Positions 28,715-36,331 of a DNA stretch of 45,021 nt are shown here, piece by piece. The notes under the pieces were generated by a model. The model saw only the letters and a program-made list of their open reading frames with translations, ran no database searches and had not been told where the DNA came from. The first letter of the stretch is position 1. Each line of letters starts with the position of its first letter. The position numbers were made by a program, and so were the translations under genes. Source of the stretch: Chrysochromulina tobinii (taxonomy: Eukaryota; Haptophyta; Prymnesiales; Chrysochromulinaceae); assembly GCA_001275005.1 (NCBI GenBank), contig JWZX01001788.1, positions 1 through 45,021 on the forward strand, written 5' to 3'.

Positions 28715-30622
28715 TCACGCGTCGAACGCGATGAAGAACTTCTTCTTCTCCTCCTCCTCCTTGGCCTTCACCTCCTCGGCTGCCTTGCGCGCCTTCTCCT
28801 CCTCATACGCACGCTCCATGGCAGCCTGCTTCTCGTTCGCTTCGCGTACCTTACGCTCCCCCTCTGCGTCCTTTGTACGCACGGCGGCCGCCTTCTGCGG
28901 TGAGTACTCTTTCGTGGCGCCGGCCGGAAGCGCCGCGACGGGGATGCGCCCAGACTGCGTCCACTTGCCCGATTTCATCGAGCGATAGCGGCCCATGATC
29001 TCAGTGCGCCCGTCGACGATCGTCGGTCGGATGCCGGTAATCGGCTCCTGCGCCTTGCGTTGCTTGCAGACGCGCAGGTGAATGGGCAATCGATCGGGAA
29101 AGAAGGTTCGGCCACACCACTCGCATGGCACGAAAGTGTTGGCATCGTTCTCGGCAAACTCGATGGAGGCGCGGATGCCCTCGGCGGGGGTGGCCAGGTC
29201 GGACGAGAGCATATCCTGCGTCGCATCCTCCTCGACGAAGTGCACCTCCTTCTTGGTCGGCGCCACGGCCTCACATGAGCGCTGATGCTCCGCCATCACC
29301 TGCATGCAATGAAGGAGGCAATCAGATGCAATCAGGGAGGCAATCAGATGCAACCAGCCATCCGTTCCACAGGAGCGCTGATGCTCCGCCATCACCGCGG
29401 GCAAGAGGCACAGACCACGTGAAAGCAATGAGGGAGGCAATCAGATGCAATCAGATGCAATCAGATGCAATCAGATGCAATCAGCCATCACCGTGGGTAA
29501 GAAGCGCAGGCCACATCGGCACGTGACGAGCGCCGCCTCGAGCTCGGCTTGCTCGCGCGCCGCGGCCGCAGCGAGCTCCTCAGCCGTGGGCGCCGACGCG
29601 GCCGCCTCGGGCGGGGGGGAGCCGTCATACAGGTTCTTGAGCGTATCGAAGTAGGCCACAAATTCGGGAAACGAGATGGCGCCCGAGCCGTCGGTGTCCA
29701 TGGAGCGGAAGAGCTCCCGAGCGCGCTCCTCATTCTCGTCGCAGCGCTCGGGGAAGATTTGATTGAGCAGGCACATGAGCTCATCCGGGTCCAAGCTGCC
29801 GCTCCAGTCCGCGTCAAAGAACTCAAACATGGTGCACGCCTCCTCGAAGCGAGGGTCGACGTCCGGCTGCTTCATCGCGAGATAGTGCTTCACAAACTCC
29901 TCAAAGGAGATCGCGCCCGAGTCATCCACGTCCGCATCATCGAACATCGAGCTACAGAGCGAGTCCGCGTCAGCCACGCGCGACGGAAAGCAGTTGCGCA
30001 TCAGCACGCCAAACTCCTCCCGATCTAGCAGCTCGTCGCCATTGGCATCAAAACGGCGGAAGAGCTTGCGCAAGCGGCTCATCTCGGCCTCGCTAATCTG
30101 CGGCCCGAGCGCCGCGAGCACGCTACTCACACTTTTGCCGAGCGCACTCAGCGCGTCGCCCACGCTCTCTACGAGCGAGGGTGCCTCGTCCTTGAGGTTG
30201 ATCTGGGCGGCCTTGTAGAGATGCTTGAAGCGAGGATCGTTGTGATGGTCCTGCGGCCCGTAGCCGTTCGCACCGTGTGGCAGCAGCTTGACGCACCGCT
30301 TCGTGTGCGGGCCGATAGCATGCGGGCCGTAGGGCTCGCCGCAATTTGGACACTTCGGCCAGTCTGGCAGCGCCTTCGGCCGTGGTCCCTCAATCTTTCG
30401 CAGCTCCTGAAGCGCCGCGTGCTCGGCTTTCACGTCGGCTCGGTCCTTGCAGCGCCGTTCATGTCTGTCAATGGATGATGGCGAGAATGCGGCGTTGCAG
30501 TGGGGACACGTTTTCCAACCGGGCGGCGGCATCACAAGTCCGTCCGGATTGTGCTGTGTTTCCACCTCGATCGCGGGAGAATCGCGAGAGCCCCAATTTG
30601 TTTTCACAAGTTTGGAGCACAT
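28715..30622 (-). CDS. Zinc-finger / EF-hand protein with charged C-terminal helix, two exons
   Basis: Exons 30622-29492 and 29299-28715 give 571 residues. ATG 30622 is the first in-frame ATG; 30532 (MPPPGWKTCPHCN) is an alternative. Two C2HC-type fingers come first: CPHCNAAFSPSSIDRHERRC and CPNCGEPYGPHAIGPHTKRC. Four EF-hand loops follow: DANGDELLDREE, DADVDDSGAISFEE, DADWSGSLDPDE and DTDGSGAISFPE. A third finger (CRCGLRFLP, then MAEHQRSC) is created only by splicing, because the intron falls between its Cys pair and its His-Cys pair. A fourth, CEWCGRTFFPDRLPIHLRVC, follows. The C-terminus is a charged helix rich in Glu, Lys and Ala. This mix of C2HC fingers with EF-hands suggests calcium-regulated scaffolding in cilia or cytoskeleton, by inference only. 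Confidence 0.82.
29300..29491 (-). other. Introner-like intron C with an exon relic (192 bp)
   Basis: The donor is GTGATG at 29491 and the acceptor ends TTGCATGCAG at 29300, phase 0, restoring FLPT/VMAEHQRSC. The body has five or more CTGATTGCAT decamers, CTGATTGCCTCCCT motifs and CACGTGG. In its middle (about 29366-29405) lies a degraded copy of the flanking exon, coding LLPAVMAEHQRSCG. That copy has no usable acceptor in front of it, so it is not a separate exon. Confidence 0.82.
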
Positions 30623-30800
30623 TTGGCCCGTCTGAGCTGGCCTGCATGACAGATCGCACTTCTTAACCGATTTGCGTATCCTACCGTAACAACACGAATG
30701 TATGCACTCGGCATGCAATGCATTTTTCAACTTCAACTTTTGTACCTCTCCACTGTCTCTCCACTCCAGGGCAGCAAGCAGGAAGCAGCAGAAGGAGGAG
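30623..30800. promoter_or_regulatory. Divergent promoter region, zinc-finger and CUB-like genes
   Basis: Only about 178 bases separate the two proposed start codons. It is A/T-richer than the genes and contains no clear TATA box. The minus-strand frame stays open to 30736, so part of this could be coding if the zinc-finger gene starts upstream. Confidence 0.4.
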
Positions 30801-33410
30801 ATGGTGCCTCGTCTGCTTCAGAGCGTGCTGTGTGCCACCCTGGGCTGCGCGGCCGGCTCCAGCGTCTTCTCCGAAAGCGGCTCATCCATGTTCTCCGAGA
30901 GTGCAAAGAACGAAGAAGCGGCTGCGGCACTAGCAGCGACCCTCGGCCTTGTCCGCATCACGGACGTGCGCTTCAAGGAGTTTGTAGAGTCGCCGCATGA
31001 GGGCGATGGCCTTGCGCAGCGCCGGCGATGGAGCAGCGTCGGCGATTGCCCGAACGAGCTGCTCGTCACCGACTCTTTCGGTCAGATTGCCTTCAAAGGG
31101 CTCGAGTTCGTGCAACCGCTTGAGTGCTCGTGGCGCATCCGCCCGAGCATGTTCTTGGAAGGCGGCTACTTTCGTGACATGGCCGCCCCGCTCACTCTGA
31201 GCTTTCTGGAGCTCAGCCTGTCACCCAACGAAGTCATCGAGATCTGGGCACCTGGAGAAATCAGCTACACCGACAACATGCAGCAGCTTGATGCCTTTCA
31301 GCGCGAGCGCCGCTCCGTTGCGGTCGGCGTCACTGCCGCCACTGCGGAGGAAGTCGCGCCAGGTAGCCCCCTGACCGAGGCGCTCGCCACCGTCGCCGCT
31401 CAAGCGAGGGCAGACGCCGAGACATCAAATGCCAAGGTCGCCAACCAGGTGGATCGCCAAACGGGCGTCGTCCTTGAAAGCAGAAGCGGCCAGAGCGGCG
31501 ATGGCAGCGGCGATGGCAACGGCAATGGCAACGGCGGCGCGAGTGGCGGCGGCGGCACAAGTGGCGGCAGTGACAGCAGCCGCGAGCCGCCTACTGACAG
31601 CAGCCGCGAGCCGCCTACTCTGCACATGCTCGCTCGGTACGAGGGCGGCAAGCATGCCGGCGCCGACCCGCCTCCCCCCTTGAGCTCACTCGTGGCTGAG
31701 GTGCTCGTCGTGTACAGGTGCACACCACCACAACGGGCGGCAGAGGTGTGGGCGGCGGTGCGGGCCGCGGTGGACCAAGTGGACCTCGAGAAGGCGGTGC
31801 GGCTCTTTGAGGGGGCGCGCGCTGCGCGGCTGCGCGGCTTCCTTGGTCAAGACGTGCGCCGCGTGCTGTATGCGCTCGCCAAGCGCGCTGCGGCGCAGAC
31901 GCCGTCGCTGCACGCGCGACTCTTCCCTCGCGGGCGTGCACGCGTCGACCGGCTGGGCTACGCGCCCTCGGGCACGACAAGCGCTCTGCTGCAGTACTCG
32001 GGAGCGGACGCGTTCTTGCCCGCGGACTGGGCGTATGATGCGCAGGGTCTCAACGAGCGACCGGCTGCTCTCGACCATCGCAGTACGGCCGAGACCCAGT
32101 TGCAGCGCAGCGGCTTCGCGGCGCTCGTTGACGAGGCCATCACCACCCTCGCTCAGGAGCAGCGACGGTACCTAGCGCGCAGCACGTACGACGCGACGAG
32201 CACGTGGAGCTACTTTGCCGACCGACACAGCCCACGCAAGTACCCCGCACCTCATCGGCTTGGCGAGCCAGACGTTACACCGCCAGGCGCCTCGCTAACG
32301 GGTGTGGAGCTGCTCGCGGCGCAGTCGTTCCAGGGCCCCCCAAGAGGGCTAGGGAGCGTTGGCCCCGTGGCGAGGGCGGAAAATCAGACATTCACCATTG
32401 AGGAGATCACCGAGCCCTACCACTTCGATCCAGGCGCTGTGGGCTCGCGCTGGCTGGTCAACTTCACCGTCGAGGCCGATTGCTCGTCGATCTTGCCGTA
32501 CGGCGAGCAGGCTTTCCCGCCCGAGCTCGCCGCGGGCCATGACAAGAACTTCCGCGGCGTCCCCTTTCCGATGCGCGATTCGCGTTGCCAGCCGGTGGCC
32601 GCGCAGGGCAAGCAGACGACGCGGGATCGACCCTACACCATCTCGGAGAAGATCATGCAAGAAACGGCCGAGTCCGAGCTCTCGGTGTGCCTGACGCCTC
32701 CGCAGGCGGATCCTTGCTCGAACATCTTGAATGCCGCGGCAGTCGTGGAGTCACGCTTGGTCGTCACGCCCCTTGGTGGCCTTCTCAGTCAATCCCGCGA
32801 TGACTTGAACCGCCTGCTCGGGGAGGTCGAGAGCAACTGCACAGTGGTCTGCCCCGCCTTCCTTGGGTGCGTCCATGCCTCCCTTTTGTCAGGTAACCGC
32901 TCCGCCGACGCGAGGCTGCGCTGCCTATCCTCCGTCGAAGGCAAGACGTGCGCCTCGCGGACCGTCGCGTCCTTTGCGAGGGCGCAGCGCCCATTCGGCG
33001 CTCGCAGCGGCTTCGAGCCCATCTGCCTCAAGTACAGCTGCTTCGACTGCCTGGTGAGGCAGTTTGAGCTCTACTTCAACTGTGCCCTTGCATGCACGCG
33101 TGATAAGACCGCCATCTCATGCGTGGACTGCGCGTACAACTACGCGGAGTCACACCACATGCTGCTCAGCCTGCAGGATCGGATGTGGGAGGCTTACTTC
33201 TTGAACGCGTTAGGCGAGACGGCGTTCGACGACATGCTCACTGCGGACTTCAGGACCTGCGCGGCGAGCGGGCAGAAATGCCTGGGGCTCGACAACTATA
33301 GAAGATTCGCCTTCGGCATCAACGACGCGCCCGGCTACAACAATACAGGCATCACGCCTGTCTTGGACTTGAATGGGAACCGCGTGTGCGGACAAGGCCT
33401 TTGCAATTGA
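30801..33410 (+). CDS. Secreted cysteine-rich protein with CUB-like N-terminal domain
   Basis: I start at ATG 30801 because MVPRLLQSVLCATLGCAAGSS is a signal peptide; the product is 869 residues. A CUB-like region follows (about 65-150): ECSWRIRP and LTLSFLELSLSPNEVIEIW resemble the second half of a CUB domain. Next come a Gly/Ser/Asn linker with a 24-base duplication (coding DSSREPPT) and an Ala/Arg-rich helical middle. The C-terminal third has roughly 20 cysteines, several in CxxC or C-x2-5-C arrays (CLKYSCFDCLVRQ, CALACTRDKTAISCVDC), plus N-glycosylation sites such as NFT, NCT, NRS and NNT. It is probably a cell-surface or secretory-pathway protein. No TM or GPI signal is clear at the end. 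No enzyme domain is recognised. Confidence 0.78.
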   Translation: MVPRLLQSVLCATLGCAAGSSVFSESGSSMFSESAKNEEAAAALAATLGLVRITDVRFKEFVESPHEGDGLAQRRRWSSVGDCPNELLVTDSFGQIAFKGLEFVQPLECSWRIRPSMFLEGGYFRDMAAPLTLSFLELSLSPNEVIEIWAPGEISYTDNMQQLDAFQRERRSVAVGVTAATAEEVAPGSPLTEALATVAAQARADAETSNAKVANQVDRQTGVVLESRSGQSGDGSGDGNGNGNGGASGGGGTSGGSDSSREPPTDSSREPPTLHMLARYEGGKHAGADPPPPLSSLVAEVLVVYRCTPPQRAAEVWAAVRAAVDQVDLEKAVRLFEGARAARLRGFLGQDVRRVLYALAKRAAAQTPSLHARLFPRGRARVDRLGYAPSGTTSALLQYSGADAFLPADWAYDAQGLNERPAALDHRSTAETQLQRSGFAALVDEAITTLAQEQRRYLARSTYDATSTWSYFADRHSPRKYPAPHRLGEPDVTPPGASLTGVELLAAQSFQGPPRGLGSVGPVARAENQTFTIEEITEPYHFDPGAVGSRWLVNFTVEADCSSILPYGEQAFPPELAAGHDKNFRGVPFPMRDSRCQPVAAQGKQTTRDRPYTISEKIMQETAESELSVCLTPPQADPCSNILNAAAVVESRLVVTPLGGLLSQSRDDLNRLLGEVESNCTVVCPAFLGCVHASLLSGNRSADARLRCLSSVEGKTCASRTVASFARAQRPFGARSGFEPICLKYSCFDCLVRQFELYFNCALACTRDKTAISCVDCAYNYAESHHMLLSLQDRMWEAYFLNALGETAFDDMLTADFRTCAASGQKCLGLDNYRRFAFGINDAPGYNNTGITPVLDLNGNRVCGQGLCN
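31572..31619 (+). repeat. 24-bp perfect tandem duplication
   Basis: Two exact 24-base copies (31572-31595, 31596-31619) code DSSREPPT twice in the linker of the CUB-like protein. Confidence 0.92.
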
Positions 33411-34389
33411 GCTGATGCTGCGTCAGGTTGATTATACACTGTACGAAGCGCCGTACACTGCCTATTGACTAACGAGTAAACGAGTAAATGTAGAGCCGAC
33501 TGCCATGACATGTAGAGTGGTCGAATTGAGCATCATTTCGATGATTGTTGGGGGTACGTTCATCGTACTCAGTAGGTGAACCATTAGGAAGGGCCACAAG
33601 GGTGTTCAGCGGAACCGCTAGCTAGCGGGGAGGGTAGCGGAGAGGGGTCCGCCCACCTTCCTATGAGTAACTATCGAGTTTTCGAACCGTTTAAGGTTCG
33701 TAGTCCGCTCATGTGGTGTACATGGGGGCGAAACCTGATCTCAAAACCACCGAAGGGATTTGGACGAAACTCTAAGTACGAAACTCGAGCCAGAGGTGTC
33801 CCACATGCTCTCCCATTGAGTTCTAGCTCTAACCTTTCAGAAACGAACGTGGAAATCCCATACTCTAGATCACAAACCAGCCCAAAACCCTAATTTCGCA
33901 TTAAAAAGGAAGCGCGGGAAGTGCCCCCCTGAGACTCGAACCAGCTTACATGTAATATCACTGTCTGGCTCCACCGTTGTCCATTCCTTCCCCACCCTCC
34001 CCCGCCTTTCCCCACCCTCCCCCGCCCCGGGGGCCTTGGCACTCATTGATGATTCTTTCCCCACCCTCCCCCGCCTTTCCCCACCCTCCCCCGCCCCGGG
34101 GGCCTTGGCACTCATTGATTTATGATTTTATGTAGGGCTGATTTCCAAAATTACCCTAATGAGTGCGAGCGGACTACCTTAACATAACAATTGAAAAACA
34201 AAAGAGAAAAGTAGTAAGTACATCACAACTTAAAGAAATTAAACGCTATTCCGGCTTCCTTAACGATAACGTTGGAACTCATCAACTCAAAGTTAACGTT
34301 AGGAACATGGTTAGGAAGCTCGCTCGACTCAAGAATCTCGTCTTCCTGTTGTTCTCTACAGGTGTTCATTACCCGTTTCGAGGTTGCTC
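33411..34389. other. AT-richer intergenic region (979 bp) between convergent genes
   Basis: This is the lowest-GC block of the window and holds the 3' ends of the CUB-like (+) and ABC1-kinase (-) genes. It contains a 69-bp tandem duplication (33988-34120). On the minus strand the string ggttcgagtctcaggggggc near 33922 recalls a tRNA T-arm, but its stem does not pair and no D or anticodon arm fits. I find no gene. Confidence 0.55.
33988..34120. repeat. 69-bp tandem duplication (about 1.9 copies), C/T-rich
   Basis: Copy 1 is 33988-34056 and copy 2 34057-34120. Each unit itself holds two ccccaccctcccccgcc motifs, a ccccggggg palindrome and ggcactcattgat. The copies are almost identical, so the duplication is recent. 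Confidence 0.9.
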
Positions 34390-36197
34390 TCACACGGTCA
34401 CAGTTACCGTGCCTCTTACCGTGCCTCGCCGCAGCGTCGCACCTGCCGCTGCAGCAGCCGCCGCCTGCGCCGCCGCCTCCCGCTGGCTGCGGCCCCGGCG
34501 CCGTGCGGCGGCGGCCTCGCTCGCGGCGAGCCACAGATTGTCACGCAGCTCCTTGACGAAGCGGAGGAGGGGAAGGGCGGCGCGGAAGGCGATGCCAGGC
34601 AGCCGCCGGTGCGTCGCGAGCAGAGGACGCGCTGCATCGAGCACATTGTACTCGGGCAGGAGCTCCTTGGCCATGCTCTCGAGGCAGAGCACGTTCATCA
34701 CGAGCGTCATGTAATTCGCTTCGAGGGTGACCCGATGCGCGCGCACGAGTCCTAAGACGCCGCGCAGCACCGACCCAAACTCGACGCCGGTGCCGTAGCC
34801 GCGGCATCGGTCGAGGAAGAGGGTTCGCATGTCCTCTGTGAACACGCTCACGCGCTCGGTCCCCACACACACCTCCTGCGACTCGGCAAAGCGCAGCACC
34901 GACCGCGCGGCCGCGGCGCCGTCACCCGCGCCCATGGCATGCAGCAGGCTGATGAACGCGGCCGACTCGGCCCGCGTGAGCCGAGCGACCATGCCCACGT
35001 CGAGCAGCACGATGCGTGGGGGTCGTCCACGTGGCGCGTCGAGGAGGATGTTGCCCGGGTGCAGGTCGGCATGCATCAGGTTATCCACGAGCAGCATCTT
35101 GAGGTACATGTCCTCGCCGCGGGACACGATAAAGTGCGCGAGGGACTTGGACAGCTTCGCATGCGTGCCGTCGGCGCGCGCGACCGTGTAGCGCGAGACG
35201 AGCTCACCTGCATGCAATTAGGGAGGCAATCAGCATGCAAGCCGGGCGCGACCGTGTAGCGCGAGACGAGCTCACCGGGTTCATAAGTCTCGACGAGCAC
35301 TGCTTTGCTTGGCGGCCGGCCGAGGGGTGTCAGCCTGCGCGGGAAGACGCAGTCGCGCCACGGGCCAAAGTTCCAGTTGAAGCGGTCGAGGTGCTCGCCC
35401 TCAATGTCGAGGCGCGTCTGCGCGACCATCGTCTCCGAGAATTGGCCGACCGACGCCTTCAGGTTCAGATAGCTCAGTCCGGGCACATGCGCGCTCGCCT
35501 CCGCCGCTAGGCGCATGAGCGTGAAGTCGGTCACGATGCGCTCGACGACGCGCGGGTGGCGTACCTTGACGGCGACTTCGCGCCCGCCAAGGGTGGCGCG
35601 GTGCACCTGCGCGATCGAGCCTGACGCGAGCGCCCGCGGCTCGAATCGTTCGAAGACCGTGTCCAAAGGCGCACCCAGGGCTTGCTCGATCTCCCGTCGG
35701 CTGTATGCAAACGAGTGCTCGGGCGCGCGCGAGTGCAGCTCGCCGAGCTCGGCGCAGAGGCGCTCGGGGAACATGTCGGGGCGCACCGCCGCCCACTGGC
35801 CCCACTTGATGAACGCGGTGCCCGCCGAAGCGAGCGCGCGCGTCACCAGCCAGAACCACACGCGACGCCGGAAGGGCCCAAGCAGCGCGGCGAGCGGCGC
35901 GGTGAGCAGCACGGGCAGGAAGAGGAGCATCAGCGCGAGCGCGCGCATGAAGAGGGCAACCGGGCCCGGCGGCGCCTCGTCGACGAGCGCCGCCTCCTCG
36001 CGCGCGCCCAGCACGGAGCGCAGCGGCGGCGGAAAGCCACGTGCAACGCGCTTGGCGACGACGGTGCTGGCGCCGCCGGCGAGCACGATGCGGCGGATCT
36101 GGCGCGGTGAGAGTAGCGGCGGCTCGCCATCGCGCGCTGACCACGTACCGGCGGGAACCAGAAGCAATACGAACAGGAGCGCCGACGAACAGGCCAT
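34390..36197 (-). CDS. ABC1/ADCK/UbiB-family atypical kinase, two exons
   Basis: Exons 36197-35276 and 35207-34390 give 579 residues. The start at ATG 36197 gives a signal peptide (MACSSALLFVLLLVPAGTWSA). A hydrophobic segment follows at about 80-106. ABC1-family motifs appear in order: the KxGQ motif in FIKWGQWAAVRPDMFP, RAPEHSFAYSRREIE, the Ala/Ser-rich loop ASGSIAQVHRA that replaces a P-loop, the Lys in VAVKVRHP, ETYEPGELVS, HADLHPGNILLD as catalytic loop, and VLLDVGMVARL as the metal-binding DFG-equivalent. The closest flavour is ADCK2-like (W after KxGQ). Members support quinone or isoprenoid-lipid metabolism in mitochondria or plastids. The leader suggests plastid or secretory routing, which is inferred. 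The last 40 residues are Ala/Arg-rich. Confidence 0.9.
35208..35275 (-). other. Introner-like intron D with 31-bp flanking duplication (68 bp)
   Basis: The donor is GTGAGC and the acceptor TTGCATGCAG, phase 1, inside the Gly codon of EPGELVS. The first bases of the intron and those of the next exon come from a perfect 31-bp direct repeat (35246-35276 and 35178-35208). The unique middle contains CTGATTGCCTCCCT. Both copies would code GELVSRYTVA, and only one is kept after splicing. Confidence 0.92.
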
Positions 36198-36331
36198 AGT
36201 CGCCGACGAACGGGAGCTCAAATCTTAAATTCGTCAGTTTTCGCAGACGCCCGACTGCACACCAAAACACCAGGTCAACTAAAATAGATAATTACTCTGA
36301 GAACTTCGAGAGAGGATCGCAGAGAATCATC
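36198..36331. promoter_or_regulatory. Divergent promoter region, ABC1 kinase and RING genes
   Basis: Only 134 bases lie between the two start codons. An A/T-rich string (ctaaaatagataattactc, about 36278-36296) lies about 40-50 bases before the RING ATG and is the best TATA-like candidate in the window. Confidence 0.5.

Noticed and set aside
29366..29405. A separate mini-exon coding LLPAVMAEHQRSC
   Set aside because: No AG acceptor precedes it at the right place, and including it would duplicate half of the zinc finger. It is better read as an exon relic inside the intron.
33905..33990. tRNA-like T-arm (ggttcgagtc) on the minus strand
   Set aside because: The flanking bases do not form a five-pair T-stem, no acceptor, D or anticodon arm can be folded, and no partner 5' strand is found.
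33870..34115. Minus-strand frame with a repeated 23-residue unit
   Set aside because: The peptide repeat is only the translation of the non-coding 69-bp tandem duplication.
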